Positions 43,329-52,993 of a DNA stretch of 64,000 nucleotides are shown piece after piece. How positions within the stretch are numbered: position 1 is the stretch's first letter; each line of letters begins with the position of its first letter. A program made the translations under genes and the position numbers. A model generated the notes under the pieces. It saw only the letters and a program-made list of their open reading frames with translations. It searched no databases and was not told the DNA's origin. Origin of the DNA: Spongorhabdus nitratireducens (GTDB taxonomy: Bacteria > Pseudomonadota > Gammaproteobacteria > Pseudomonadales > Endozoicomonadaceae). The DNA lies in assembly GCA_947387575.1 (NCBI GenBank), contig CANDOC010000001.1:248001-312000 (forward strand), read 5' to 3'.

Positions 43329-44192
43329 TTGAATAAGCTGAAGAGTATGCAGGTGTTTGTCAGTCTGGTGGAGAGCGGCAGTTTTACCAAAGCCGGGCAG
43401 TTACACCAGATCAGTTCGACAATGGTAGGGAAGCATATCAAAGCGCTTGAGAGCGACCTGTCGACCCAGCTGATGATTCGCACGACCCGCAAGAAGTCAC
43501 TGACTGAAACCGGACAGCACTATTATCAGATGTGCAAGCGCATACTGGACGATCTGGAAAATACTGAAAACCAGATTCAGAATATGGAGCAGCGTCCCAG
43601 TGGCCGGTTGATCATCAATGCACCTGTCAGCTTTGCCAATTATCAGTTAGCACCAGTGCTGTCCGAGTTTATGGCGCTTTATCCCGAGATAAACCTCGAA
43701 CTACAGGTTGAAAATCAACTGATCGACCCGTGGCAAAATGAGTGCAACCTTGTTATCAGGATTGGCGAGCTGTCTGACAGCAGTTTATATGCCCGATACC
43801 TGGGTGATTACCCTTTAATTTATGCTGCTGCTCCCGGTTATCTCACCAGAAAGGGGACTCCACAGCGGCTGGCTGATCTGACGTCACATCAGTGCCTTGG
43901 GTTTCTGTATCAGGACCGAAGGAATGCATTTCCAGCCAGCATTCCCGGTTACAGGCTATTGAGTAACTCCGGTGAAGTATTGCTGGCTGCTGCAAGACAG
44001 GGTGCTGGGGTTATTTTGCAACCCAGGGTGTTGTTAGAGCAGGATATTCAACAGGGGCGGTTGGTAGAAGTTTTACAGAAAGAGAGACGCAAAGCGGAGC
44101 CGGTGCATCTTATCTATAAGAAAAAGCCAATGGCGCTTAAATTAAAGGTCTTTGCGGACTTTCTGGCCAGCCATCTATCCGGGGATAAGTAA
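43329..44192 (+). CDS. LysR-family transcriptional regulator
   Basis: N-terminal winged helix-turn-helix (MNKLKSMQVFVSLVESGS, then SSTMVGKHIKALESDL) and a periplasmic-binding-like effector domain from about residue 90. TTG start at 43329 gives the normal LysR N-terminus; an in-frame TTG at 43296 adds 11 residues. Divergent from the ABM-oxidoreductase operon, which is the usual layout for a LysR regulator and its target. Confidence 0.9.
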   Translation: MNKLKSMQVFVSLVESGSFTKAGQLHQISSTMVGKHIKALESDLSTQLMIRTTRKKSLTETGQHYYQMCKRILDDLENTENQIQNMEQRPSGRLIINAPVSFANYQLAPVLSEFMALYPEINLELQVENQLIDPWQNECNLVIRIGELSDSSLYARYLGDYPLIYAAAPGYLTRKGTPQRLADLTSHQCLGFLYQDRRNAFPASIPGYRLLSNSGEVLLAAARQGAGVILQPRVLLEQDIQQGRLVEVLQKERRKAEPVHLIYKKKPMALKLKVFADFLASHLSGDK

Positions 44193-44226
44193 TTGATATT
44201 CGCTGCCGGCCACTATCCTGTTACTG

Positions 44227-45111
44227 CTACCTGGAATAAAGCTCCCTGAGTGTTGGTGCCTGCTCCCAAAGCCAATCATCAGGAAGACGTATAGCCGGGT
44301 TGTTGGTTAAAACTTCTATCGCCGCTGAGGTATCATTCCGGCGGCTAATAGTTGCCAGTTCATCCAGCATGGCCATTTCATTATCATTTGCGATGGGGGT
44401 GATATAGTCCTGCAGCACTCCCCAACCGGTATCCCAGGCCAGAATTTCGATTTTGGTCAGCGCAAACAGGTCACGGATAATATTGCCTTTGATAAAGGGC
44501 TTCCCGCTAAATCCGTTAATTCCAAAGTGATCGGGGTTTTCCTGTCCGGTTTGGCAGAGCTCCCAGGCCTGACCGGCAACAATAAACCGGTTGGGCGGCA
44601 CATCGCAGGGATCAAAGTCGATATTCAGTGTTTCCCTGTGCAGTTGATCCAGTTGGGCATCCACCATAATCCAGGTTGATTTTGCTTTATTCCAGTATTC
44701 GCAGACCCAGTGATCCTCAAACTGACCGGGCCGCAAATAGGTGGCAAAGCCACATCGCAGACGTGCCGGGATATCTTTTGCCCTGAGAATGGTACATACC
44801 ATCAGGGAGAAATCCCGGCAGATACCCACTACCCGGTCTTGTGGATTGCGAGAGGCGGAGACGGGTTGTCTGTTTTTTGATTCCGCCAGTTTCAGAATAT
44901 CTGCGATATATCGCAGCTGCATTTCCTCGAGTTTTGTTACTTCGTTGAAGGCGCAGCCATAGCGTTCGAACCAGTAGGCGTGAATCAACAGGTTCTGAAC
45001 AAACTGACAAACAGACTCAAGATCATCCGGAATTTCCTTCAGCAAAGCAGTGAAGTGCTTCGGATCAGTAAACTCACTCGGGTTGGTGTAGAAGGGCAAC
45101 ATCTTGATCAT
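44227..45111 (-). CDS. Transglutaminase-like domain protein
   Basis: Transglutaminase core: VVGICRDFSLMVCTILRAKDIPARLRCGF (catalytic Cys near residue 97), FEDHWVCEYWN with His near 131, and WIMVDAQLD with Asp near 147. No signal peptide. Cytoplasmic members act as peptidases or amidases; the substrate is unknown. Single gene, convergent with the LysR gene, divergent from the betBA region. Confidence 0.85.
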   Translation of the reverse strand: MIKMLPFYTNPSEFTDPKHFTALLKEIPDDLESVCQFVQNLLIHAYWFERYGCAFNEVTKLEEMQLRYIADILKLAESKNRQPVSASRNPQDRVVGICRDFSLMVCTILRAKDIPARLRCGFATYLRPGQFEDHWVCEYWNKAKSTWIMVDAQLDQLHRETLNIDFDPCDVPPNRFIVAGQAWELCQTGQENPDHFGINGFSGKPFIKGNIIRDLFALTKIEILAWDTGWGVLQDYITPIANDNEMAMLDELATISRRNDTSAAIEVLTNNPAIRLPDDWLWEQAPTLRELYSR

Positions 45112-45252
45112 TTTTATAGGTTTTAAACTGCTTAAGGTCAGCTGCTGAGAATTTTGGATTCAAGTCGTACGTTCTGATGAATACTTGTAAAGATATAAAT
45201 CTTGCGGACAAGTTTTCACAAAAGCTGCCATGTTGACGGTTTTTGTTCACAT

Positions 45253-45281
45253 TTGATAAAAAACGACAAAGACTGTACACT
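45253..45281 (+). promoter_or_regulatory. Candidate sigma-70 promoter of betBA
   Basis: TTGATA (45253-45258) and TACACT (45276-45281) are separated by 17 bases, about 215 bases before the betB start. Confidence 0.45.
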
Positions 45282-45300
45282 AAAAATACGATAAATACTT

Positions 45301-45313
45301 ATAAGAGTCTTAT
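45301..45313. promoter_or_regulatory. Perfect 13-base palindrome downstream of the betB promoter
   Basis: ATAAGAGTCTTAT is fully symmetrical around the central G and lies 20 bases past the -10 element, where a repressor would block transcription. Confidence 0.35.
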
Positions 45314-45497
45314 GCTTCCGCAGTTTTTCCGAATTAACTCACCTTCCACTCAGACTCTTTTGGCGCTGTTTCTGCGGCACCGCTTTCGATCTCTCTGATC
45401 AAAAAAATTCTAATTCATACCTCGTTGCTGTCTTTCGGGCATGACGACTGTTTGTCGTTGTTGTCTGCTAACGCCTTCAAATCTTACGGAGCCACTT

Positions 45498-46961
45498 GTG
45501 TCACTGCCTTGCTATCAGAATTTTGTCGATGGTAAATATCTCGCCAATACCACCGGGGAAACTTTTCCCGTTATTAATCCTGCAACCCGTAGTGTTATTT
45601 ACACGGTAGAGGTTGCCGACGAGTCGGTGCGTCAGGCGGCGATTGCCAGTGCTCAGAAAGGTTTTGAAACCTGGTCAAAGATGACCGGCATGGAGCGTGG
45701 TCGCATTCTGAACCGTGCGGTCAGCCTGCTGCGTGAGCGTAATGATGAACTGGCAGAAATTGAAGTTCTGGATACTGGCAAGCCCTGGCAGGAAGCATCA
45801 GTTGTTGACGTGGTAACCGGTGCCGACTCGATTGAGTTTTTTGCCGGCCTGGCGGCGTCTATTGAAGGTAACCAGCAGAGTCTGGGTGATGACTTCTACT
45901 ATACCCGTCGTGAAGCGCTGGGTATCTGTGTCGGTATCGGTGCCTGGAACTACCCGCTGCAGATTGCTTGCTGGAAAGCAGCGCCAGCTTTGGCCTGTGG
46001 TAACAGTATGATCTTCAAACCTTCAGAAGAAACCCCGCTGGGTGCCCTGAAACTGGCCGAGATCTTTATTGAAGCCGGTGTGCCGGCCGGTGTCTTCAAT
46101 GTGATTCATGGTGATGGTGCCGTCGGTTCCTGGCTGACCCATCATCCGGACGTGGCCAAGGTGTCATTTACCGGTGAAGTGGGCACCGGCAAAAAGGTCA
46201 TGGCTGCGGCGGCATCTTCTCTGAAAGATGTCACCATGGAGCTGGGTGGCAAGTCGCCACTGGTTATCTTTGATGATGCGGATATTGATAACGCCATCTC
46301 CGGCGCCATGCTGGGCAACTTTTATACCCAGGGTGAAATCTGCACCAACGGTACCCGGGTGTATGTTCACAAGAATATCTACCCGACCTTTATCGAGAAG
46401 CTGAAGCAGCGTACCGAGAACAATATTATTCTGGGCGACCCGATGCATCCAGAAACCAATATGGGTGCGTTGATTTCTGAAAAACACCACAAACTGGTGC
46501 TGGACTATATCAACAAGGGCATCGAAGAGGGTGCAACCCTGCTGACCGGTGGCAAGGCTGCCAGTCCGGCTTCTGCTCCTGAAGGTCTGTTTGTCGAGCC
46601 TACCATCTTTATCGATTGCCGCGATGATATGACCATCGCCCGGGAAGAGATCTTCGGCCCGGTCATGGCGGTCTTCACTTTTGATGATGAAGACGAAGTG
46701 ATTGCTCGCGCCAACGACACTGAACTGGGTCTGGCTGCCGGCATCTTTACCAAAGATATCACCCGTGCTCACCGTGTCATTCATCAGCTGCAGGCGGGTA
46801 TCTGCTGGATCAATAACTATGGTGCATCCCCGGCAGAAATGCCTGTGGGTGGCTATAAACAGTCCGGTATTGGTCGTGAAAACGGCATTGAGACCCTGAA
46901 GCATTACACTCAGGTCAAAGCCGTCTATGTCGGTATGACGCCGCTCGACAGTCCGTTTTAA
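45498..46961 (+). CDS. betB: Betaine aldehyde dehydrogenase
   Basis: NAD-dependent aldehyde dehydrogenase oxidising betaine aldehyde to glycine betaine in the cytoplasm. Key motifs: ELGGKSPL with the catalytic Glu near residue 252, [11 protein letters not shown] with the catalytic Cys near 286, and EIFGPV near 385. About 487 residues from the GTG at 45498, which has GGAG six bases upstream; the frame continues 19 codons further upstream without a ribosome site. Directly precedes betA, the enzyme that makes its substrate. Sequence is close to BetB of Gammaproteobacteria. Confidence 0.95.
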   Translation: MSLPCYQNFVDGKYLANTTGETFPVINPATRSVIYTVEVADESVRQAAIASAQKGFETWSKMTGMERGRILNRAVSLLRERNDELAEIEVLDTGKPWQEASVVDVVTGADSIEFFAGLAASIEGNQQSLGDDFYYTRREALGICVGIGAWNYPLQIACWKAAPALACGNSMIFKPSEETPLGALKLAEIFIEAGVPAGVFNVIHGDGAVGSWLTHHPDVAKVSFTGEVGTGKKVMAAAASSLKDVTMELGGKSPLVIFDDADIDNAISGAMLGNFYTQGEICTNGTRVYVHKNIYPTFIEKLKQRTENNIILGDPMHPETNMGALISEKHHKLVLDYINKGIEEGATLLTGGKAASPASAPEGLFVEPTIFIDCRDDMTIAREEIFGPVMAVFTFDDEDEVIARANDTELGLAAGIFTKDITRAHRVIHQLQAGICWINNYGASPAEMPVGGYKQSGIGRENGIETLKHYTQVKAVYVGMTPLDSPF

Positions 46962-46986
46962 GATCGGTCATTGAGGAGCAAGTACC

Positions 46987-48663
46987 ATGACAGAAAAAAA
47001 ATATGACTATGTCGTTGTCGGTGCAGGGTCTGCTGGCTGTGTGCTGGCCAACCGCTTGACCGAAGATGGCAATAGTCAGGTATTGCTGATTGAAACCGGC
47101 GGTAGTGACAAAAGCATTTTCATCCAGATGCCGACCGCGCTTTCCATTCCCATGAATACGGAAAAGTATGCATGGCAGTATGAGACTCAGCCTGAACCTT
47201 ATCTGGATAACCGTCGTATGCACTGCCCGCGGGGTAAAGTACTGGGCGGTTCATCGTCTATCAATGGCATGGTTTATGTGCGTGGCCATGCCAGGGATTT
47301 TGATGAATGGCAGCAGTACGGTGCTACCGACTGGGATTACAGCCACTGCTTGCCATATTTCCGCAAGGCGGAAAGCTGGGCCTTTGGCGAAGACGACTAT
47401 CGCGGTGGTAGTGGTCCATTGGGTGTTAATAACGGCAATGAAATGAAAAACCCGCTCTACCAGGCCTTTATCAAGGCCGGTGTAGAAGCCGGTTATATGG
47501 AGACCGAAGACTATAACGGCTGCCGTCAGGAAGGCTTTGGCCCGATGCATATGACTGTTAAAGACGGTTTCCGCTGGTCTACAGCCAATGCTTATCTGCG
47601 TCCGGCCATGCAGCGTAGCAATCTGACGGTGGTGACTCATGCCCAGGTGCATCGTGTACTGCTCGAGGACAAGAAAGCTACCGGTGTTGAATACAAGCAT
47701 AAGGGCCAGCTCAAGCAGGCTTTGGTAAGCAAGGAAGTTATTCTTTCTGCCGGCTCTATTGGTTCGCCTCATATCCTGCAGCTGTCGGGCATCGGTTCAA
47801 AAGATGTGCTGGAAAAGGCCGGAATTCCTGTTCAGCATGAACTGCCGGGTGTGGGTGAAAACCTGCAGGATCATCTGGAGTTCTACTTCCAGTTCCGCTG
47901 CAAGCAGCCTATCACTCTGAATGGCAAGCTCGACCTGCTGAGCAAGTTCTTTATCGGCGCCCGCTGGTTTTTCAAGAAAGATGGCCTGGGTGCTACCAAC
48001 CATTTTGAATCCTGCGGCTTTATTCGCTCCAAAGCCGGGGTTGAATGGCCGGATCTGCAATATCACTTCCTGCCAGCAGCGATGCGTTATGACGGCCGCA
48101 GTGCCTTTGATGGTCATGGCTTCCAGGTTCATATCGGTCATAACAAACCCAAGAGCCGTGGCTGGGTAAGAGCGGTGTCTGCTAACCCGGATGATCATCC
48201 GGAAATTCAGTTTAATTACCTGGCTGAAGAGGAAGACCGGGAAGGTTTCCGCCAGTGCGTACGTCTGACCCGGGAAATCATCAATCAACCTGCTTTTGAT
48301 GAGTTCCGTGGCTCTGAAATCCAGCCCGGTGAACAGATTCAGACCGATGAAGAGATCGACAAGTTTGTCCGCGAGTTTGTGGAGAGTGCTTACCATCCCT
48401 CCTGTTCCTGCAAGATGGGAACTGATGAGATGGCAGTGGTTGATCCGCAAACCCGGGTACGGGGACTGGAAGGATTGCGGGTAGTGGATTCCTCCATCTT
48501 CCCGACCATTCCCAACGGCAACCTTAATGCGCCAACCATTATGGTTGCTGAACGCGCAGCAGACCTGATCAAGGGCGGTAATATGCTGCCCGCGTCAAAT
48601 GCTGTCGTCGGTATGGACGCCGACTGGCAAACAACGCAGAGAACAGGAACGGCTCTGCGATAA
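46987..48663 (+). CDS. betA: Choline dehydrogenase
   Basis: GMC-family FAD enzyme (558 residues) that oxidises choline to betaine aldehyde at the inner membrane. FAD-binding [18 protein letters not shown] at 6-23, [15 protein letters not shown] near 85-99, [17 protein letters not shown] near 255-271, and C-terminal [12 protein letters not shown] (His) and [17 protein letters not shown]. It starts 25 bases after betB with a GAGGAG ribosome site, so both are co-expressed for osmoprotectant synthesis. Confidence 0.96.
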   Translation: MTEKKYDYVVVGAGSAGCVLANRLTEDGNSQVLLIETGGSDKSIFIQMPTALSIPMNTEKYAWQYETQPEPYLDNRRMHCPRGKVLGGSSSINGMVYVRGHARDFDEWQQYGATDWDYSHCLPYFRKAESWAFGEDDYRGGSGPLGVNNGNEMKNPLYQAFIKAGVEAGYMETEDYNGCRQEGFGPMHMTVKDGFRWSTANAYLRPAMQRSNLTVVTHAQVHRVLLEDKKATGVEYKHKGQLKQALVSKEVILSAGSIGSPHILQLSGIGSKDVLEKAGIPVQHELPGVGENLQDHLEFYFQFRCKQPITLNGKLDLLSKFFIGARWFFKKDGLGATNHFESCGFIRSKAGVEWPDLQYHFLPAAMRYDGRSAFDGHGFQVHIGHNKPKSRGWVRAVSANPDDHPEIQFNYLAEEEDREGFRQCVRLTREIINQPAFDEFRGSEIQPGEQIQTDEEIDKFVREFVESAYHPSCSCKMGTDEMAVVDPQTRVRGLEGLRVVDSSIFPTIPNGNLNAPTIMVAERAADLIKGGNMLPASNAVVGMDADWQTTQRTGTALR

Positions 48664-48684
48664 AAAACTGGGGGCAGGTACTCA

Positions 48685-48771
48685 ATAACAAACGACTTGT
48701 TATCGGGTGCCTGGGGGCACCACAGGTTTTAACTATCCCCAGCGGAAGATAAGACGTTTCTGCTGGGGATA
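48685..48771 (+). other. Three consecutive stem-loops between betA and the transporter gene
   Basis: A 7-bp stem (48685-48703), a 6-bp stem GGTGCC/GGCACC (48706-48721), and a 14-bp stem with one G-U (48734-48747 with 48758-48771, 10-base loop). No U-run follows the large stem. They could protect or process betBA mRNA, or set lower transporter expression. Confidence 0.55.
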
Positions 48772-48903
48772 CTTAAGCCCTGCAATGCCGGCAATGAAGC
48801 TGGACCGGTGTGCCGTTATCTCAGCCATAAAAAATGATAACGACAGGCATGACTTTATGAACGACAATAAGAACAACCATCGCAACCCGAAGGGTGGTAA
48901 ACA

Positions 48904-50121
48904 ATGACTGCTCTTCTAAGCGCTGGTATTTTATTTACCTTTACCGCCATCATCTTTGTCCTGATTAAGTGGGGCAATATGCGACTGGTGGGTGTGACAC
49001 CCGTTCGTACCCTGACTTTTACCGCGATTCTGTTTACTTCCGGGCTGGATGTGGGACTGATTATGTTCCCGCTGACAGAGTTTGCCGGCTACGCCGATAT
49101 TGCGACCAGTCCGGAGTATGCGTTCAGCAACCCGCTGGCGATTGAATTCGGGTACTGGGGTTTCCTGATCTGGGGCTTTTATTTCCTGACCTGCTTTTAC
49201 TTCTGTGCCATTGAGCCCAAAGTGAAGTTTTTTGAAATCCCGCTGATCAAGTTCATCAATAACATCGTTATTATCGGAACCTGTGCTTTTACCGCCTATT
49301 TGCTGCTCAGCAATTTGCCGTGGTATCTGCCGCAAATGGGCGACGGAGAAACGGTAGTTGGCAGTTTCTACCTGATTGTGTTTGCGGTTATTGCCGCTGC
49401 CGTTTATTCCAGTACCAGCCTGCGTTATGTGAAGACCTTGAGTCTGTCGTCAACCTGGTTGTTCCTGGGGTTGATTGCATTGATGTGGATCGGTGCTTTC
49501 ACCGGTGAGAATGGCACTGCCAGCGATTTTGTTAATACCGTTGCGCTGATCGGCAACTACTTCGGCAATATTCACCAGTTTGTGCTGCCGCTGAATGACT
49601 ACCATGAGTTTTATCTGTTCTGGTGGTTTGCATGGAGCATCATGATTGGCCAGTTCACTTCACGCTTTGTTGGAGGCCTGAAAACCTGGCAGGTGCTGGC
49701 TGCAATGCTGGTATTCCCGTCTATTCCGATTGCCACCTGGTTTGCGGTGCTGTACTTCTACCATCTTAATGGTCTGGACACTTCCGGATTCTACAGCCTG
49801 GCGATGGCAGCAGTGGGTATTCTGTTTGTGATCAATTCGCTGGACTCCCTGATTCGCCTGTATACCGATAACCTGAACCTGACCACGGACCGGATTGGCA
49901 AGCCTCAATACATTATTGGCAACCTAACCGCCATGGTGCTGCTGACCCTGCTGTTCAAGTTCGACTTCCTCGAAATTCAGTGGGTGGGTGCGCTGGTTAT
50001 TGGTCTGTTCTTTACCTGCATGGCTTATATTCTGGTGACCAGTTTTGCCAAGGTTCGGGCTATAGACAGTTCTCCTGAAGAAAATGAAATCGACTTCAGG
50101 AAGCTGGATTTGGCGGGTTAA
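48904..50121 (+). CDS. Short BCCT-like choline/betaine transporter (405 aa)
   Basis: About ten hydrophobic segments. The region YLFWWFAWSIMIGQFTSRF near residues 238-256 matches the Trp-rich substrate helix of the BCCT family (betaine/choline/carnitine transporters), and the following helices fit that family. It is much shorter than BetT or OpuD (500-680 residues), lacking two or so outer helices. Placed behind betBA, it should import choline or betaine. The start overlaps a 16-codon frame (48857-48907) whose stop overlaps the ATG, perhaps for coupling. The assignment to BCCT is by motif and context. Confidence 0.75.
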   Translation: MTALLSAGILFTFTAIIFVLIKWGNMRLVGVTPVRTLTFTAILFTSGLDVGLIMFPLTEFAGYADIATSPEYAFSNPLAIEFGYWGFLIWGFYFLTCFYFCAIEPKVKFFEIPLIKFINNIVIIGTCAFTAYLLLSNLPWYLPQMGDGETVVGSFYLIVFAVIAAAVYSSTSLRYVKTLSLSSTWLFLGLIALMWIGAFTGENGTASDFVNTVALIGNYFGNIHQFVLPLNDYHEFYLFWWFAWSIMIGQFTSRFVGGLKTWQVLAAMLVFPSIPIATWFAVLYFYHLNGLDTSGFYSLAMAAVGILFVINSLDSLIRLYTDNLNLTTDRIGKPQYIIGNLTAMVLLTLLFKFDFLEIQWVGALVIGLFFTCMAYILVTSFAKVRAIDSSPEENEIDFRKLDLAG

Positions 50122-50149
50122 CCGAATACTTCTATCTCGTTCCTAATCC

Positions 50150-50177
50150 AAACCCCGGCCTCTAAGCCGGGGTTTTT
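50150..50177 (+). terminator. Rho-independent terminator after the bet locus
   Basis: AACCCCGGC (50151-50159) pairs with GCCGGGGTT (50166-50174) across a 6-base loop and is followed by TTT, 30 bases past the transporter stop. Confidence 0.9.
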
Positions 50178-50432
50178 GCTTCATTCGATTACAAATCCCA
50201 GTAGTCAGTAAATCCGCTTTCTGGAGATGCTCAAGAACCATACCTGTGATTGAAATGGTTCAGCTGTTTGACAAGCCTATTTCGTGATATGCAGCAGGTG
50301 ATGATGATCAAAAAGATTGTAGACTCTCTGCATATTCCTGTTGGTTTTCCGGCAGTTTAACTCTCAATATCCGGTGGCTTTGCCTTCCTTACCCTCCGTG
50401 TTCAGTAACAGACAAGAGTTTCATTTCAGAAA
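50178..50432. other. Gene-free gap
   Basis: After the terminator I see no gene or clear signal up to the next small ORF. Confidence 0.4.
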
Positions 50433-50798
50433 ATGTTAATGGCATTAAATACCCGCAACTTTGACCATCAGCAAGCCTATAACCTGGATAATGTTGTCAT
50501 TGATGCAACATATTCTCAGGTTGAAAGGGCAAAGGTTGATCTGGCAGAAGTCAGAGAGGTTGTTCGTTTTAGCTATACCAAAGAAAAGCAGGTGACTGTT
50601 GAAAAATACAATAATATCAGTGTAGTGCGTGATGTTCAGATCATGGATATGCCTGATGGTTTAACCGCTCAGGGTGTTTTGTTGTGCGGTGAACGAGTAT
50701 CCAGAGAAGTGATGAATAAAGAATCGGTCGCAATTATTTACCCGAAAGCGATCAATAAAGCAGGAAACTTTAATCAGTTTACCCTGAAACAGGCATGA
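50433..50798 (+). CDS. Hypothetical protein (121 aa)
   Basis: Soluble, mostly beta by pattern (VEKYNNISVVRDVQIMDMP), no signal peptide and no recognised motif. Two ATGs (50433, 50439) are possible; neither has a clear ribosome site. The next gene follows 58 bases later and may be co-transcribed. Confidence 0.55.
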   Translation: MLMALNTRNFDHQQAYNLDNVVIDATYSQVERAKVDLAEVREVVRFSYTKEKQVTVEKYNNISVVRDVQIMDMPDGLTAQGVLLCGERVSREVMNKESVAIIYPKAINKAGNFNQFTLKQA

Positions 50799-50856
50799 TG
50801 GCCTTGGATGAATGTCAGAAGTACACGTCCGATCTGTCGGTTTCATGGAGTAACCA

Positions 50857-51423
50857 GTGAAAGATATCTTTGAGCTGGAAAGCAGCACTGAAATAGATGC
50901 TGCTCATTCGTATATCGTCTCGTATTCACACCTTATACGCTTTGCGAGCAATATCCAGACATTGACTGCTACAGAGCTGGTTGTTCTGAGCCATATGGTT
51001 TACGGCTGGATGCCAACCATTTTGAATCTTCACCTTCCAGATGAACCAGATGGGCTTGATAAAATTACCCGGATTCTTGAGAAGGCCCGGCAGAAGGGCT
51101 GTATCAGTTACGACGAGTTGTCACAGCTGAAGGCACTGGTAAACAATTCGGTTGTCGGAGCCTCAAAGCTGCTGCATTTTACTGCACCTGAGCATTTTCC
51201 TATCTGGGATTCAAAAATCTATCGCTTTTGCTATGAGAACGAGCCACATCAATACAGGGTAAATAGTGTTGACCACTATCTGACTTATATCAACCAGCTA
51301 AAAGAGCTGGTTGCAGATCAGCGTTTTCCTGACTTGCACAAGAATGTTAATGACAAGCTTGGCTACAGTGTGACACCTTTGCGAGCAATAGAGTTGATAA
51401 TGTTCCTGAATGCGGATATCTGA
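50857..51423 (+). CDS. Hypothetical helical protein with a DNA-glycosylase-like motif (188 aa)
   Basis: All-helical by pattern. The segment VGASKLLHFTAPEHFPIWDSKIYRF (residues about 102-126) resembles the SKxLHxxxPxxFPIWDSxV motif of helix-hairpin-helix, OGG-like proteins of unknown function. No catalytic Lys/Asp pair can be assigned. Convergent with the following minus-strand pair. Confidence 0.6.
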   Translation: MKDIFELESSTEIDAAHSYIVSYSHLIRFASNIQTLTATELVVLSHMVYGWMPTILNLHLPDEPDGLDKITRILEKARQKGCISYDELSQLKALVNNSVVGASKLLHFTAPEHFPIWDSKIYRFCYENEPHQYRVNSVDHYLTYINQLKELVADQRFPDLHKNVNDKLGYSVTPLRAIELIMFLNADI

Positions 51424-51484
51424 TCAGGACGGTGTATGGTTGGGGGATAGAAGAACCACTATCCCCTTTTGATCAATGCCAATA

Positions 51485-52009
51485 CTACTGTGGCAGCCTG
51501 ACTCTGACAGCTTCGAGGATATTCGCCAGTTCGTTGATCGTTCTGCAGTCAAAAAAGCTGCCGAATTCATCCTCTTCTGCCTCAATGGTCGCTTCTGCTT
51601 CATTATCAACGGTGCTGACCCCAACGCCATTGGCGAGGTCCATCACCATAAAAACAGACATCAGCAATCCCCGGTCTGACAGTCCTCCGGTGGGGTTTCC
51701 TTCCTCATCCTTACCACAGAGTATTCTGCCGTAATCGACCTCTTCAAAAGGTACGTCAAGCTCCCTGGCCCATATATGCCTTTCGATATCATCAATCAGG
51801 TCGGCTTCAGGTGTTACAAGTTCTGCCGGGATCTGGAAATAGTGGGCTATCAGGGACTGCAGATAACTCACGACTTCAGCTTGAGAAGTCACATTTCTCA
51901 GGTCTATGGTGGGGCTTTCGGACAAAAGGCGAGCCATTTCGGCCGGTTTTAAATTGTCCTGATCGTTAAATGGCTGTATCGGAACTGACTTTTCGACTTT
52001 GATATACAT
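51485..52009 (-). CDS. Hypothetical protein (174 aa), possible carrier-protein-like N-terminal half
   Basis: Residues about 45-80 (VSYLQSLIAHYFQIPAELVTPEADLIDDI) have the helical pattern of an acyl-carrier-type domain (L-x-x-x-F-x-I/V-x-x-x-x-I/V-x-x-x-x-x-L-x-D-D), but the phosphopantetheine Ser is missing. The C-terminal half is acidic. It begins 3 bases after the upstream gene stops, so the two form an operon. Function unknown. Confidence 0.6.
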   Translation of the reverse strand: MYIKVEKSVPIQPFNDQDNLKPAEMARLLSESPTIDLRNVTSQAEVVSYLQSLIAHYFQIPAELVTPEADLIDDIERHIWARELDVPFEEVDYGRILCGKDEEGNPTGGLSDRGLLMSVFMVMDLANGVGVSTVDNEAEATIEAEEDEFGSFFDCRTINELANILEAVRVRLPQ

Positions 52010-52012
52010 CCA

Positions 52013-52456
52013 TTAATCCTTGTCATTATTAAGCTGCAACTGGATCAACTCGCTGATTGTCAGGGCAGGGTTGGAAGCGTTCTCGGGGCTGATTGTGATA
52101 GTGTCTGGACTTTGTACCGATGACTGTAATTTACCTGCGTTGAATACACCAAAACTGTAATCACCGGTTTCTGCACAGATATACTCCTGAACTAACCATT
52201 CGAGGTCAGCATCATCAACTTTCGGCATATCGGTCAGCCAGGAATAAGAGGTCTGGAACTGTTTCAGTATTTTCTGCTGAAGTAATTCTGAAGGGGAGCC
52301 AGGTTGGTTATCTGTCCAGCGAAGCAGATCGTGATAACAGGCAGTAATGAGTTCCCGCTGGCTCAGAACCCGTCTGCACTTGAATTCGGAATAATCCGGT
52401 TTGCCATCGTTCAGCGGCTCGATGTAACCCAGCAGGCGTTGCATTTCTTCGTACAT
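52013..52456 (-). CDS. Hypothetical protein (147 aa), intact copy of the fragment at 21656
   Basis: N-terminal ~60 residues (IEPLNDGKPDYSEF, RRVLSQRELITACYHDLLRWTDN) align with the truncated gene at 21656-21844, so this is a family with at least two copies here. The remainder is acidic and includes WLVQEYICAETGDYSFGVF. Co-transcribed with the 174-aa gene. No function known. Confidence 0.6.
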   Translation of the reverse strand: MYEEMQRLLGYIEPLNDGKPDYSEFKCRRVLSQRELITACYHDLLRWTDNQPGSPSELLQQKILKQFQTSYSWLTDMPKVDDADLEWLVQEYICAETGDYSFGVFNAGKLQSSVQSPDTITISPENASNPALTISELIQLQLNNDKD

Positions 52457-52993
52457 TGTTAATCCTGACTTCTGTAATCAGCTATGTCCATTTCTGCCTG
52501 TATATCTGTGCCGGACTGTTCTTTGGCATTTCGCTGATGCAGCTTCACAGGTCAGATGTTCCTTTCTGAAGTTAGGGAAGGGCAGTTTTGGGTCTCAATT
52601 TCTCAAAACAAGGCTGGAAAGTAATTAAGTATTATGACTTAAACGTCAGGGGGAATGAGTTCGCTCGCTTAATCTGAACATCAGGCATAGGTAGCCAGTG
52701 ATATATAGAATTCTGTTTTTAAATAGCTTTATTGTCTGCCAATAGATTCTGGCTGAGTGATTACAGGCAAAAAGAAACCCGGAGTCCTGGGGGAAGGATC
52801 ACCGGGCTAAGACCATATAGGAGTGAAACATAGGTACACAATCCAAGTACCAAGACCATTTCTGGCCTAGATCGACAAGTTTGTAGGGGGAAACAATCTT
52901 ATCGACGGACATAAGTATTGATGATTTTCAGAATGCTTCCATGTTTTCTTAAGAACAAGTCCTCATATCAAAAGTGTTTTTTATTTATCGCTA
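52457..52993. other. Gene-free gap of 537 bases with a structured segment
   Basis: No gene-sized frame. The part at 52778-52904 holds several closely spaced stem-loops and is listed separately; the rest shows nothing recognisable. Confidence 0.5.
52778..52904. ncRNA. Possible structured non-coding RNA or leader
   Basis: Consecutive stems: CCCGG (52778-52782) with CCGGG (52802-52806); GGTAC (52833-52837) with GTACC (52847-52851); 52873-52884 with 52893-52904 (10 of 12 paired plus a possible G-U, loop AGGGGGAA). A short 17-codon frame starting GTG at 52758 runs through the first stem. Strand and identity are unknown. Confidence 0.3.

Larger units (their letters stand above)
45112..45497. other. 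Upstream region of betB (386 bases)
   Basis: Contains a good sigma-70 promoter (45253-45281) and a 13-base palindrome (45301-45313). No gene seen: betI is not present here, unlike in many choline operons. Confidence 0.6.

Noticed and set aside
46164-46904. 246-aa minus-strand frame opposite betB
   Set aside because: Full overlap with a clearly conserved gene on the other strand; no product recognised.
47797-48450. 217-aa minus-strand frame opposite betA
   Set aside because: Shadow of a conserved GMC oxidoreductase gene.
48707-48907. 66-aa frame before the transporter gene
   Set aside because: It runs through the stem-loop region. Only its last 16 codons (from ATG 48857) might be translated for coupling; not listed as a gene.
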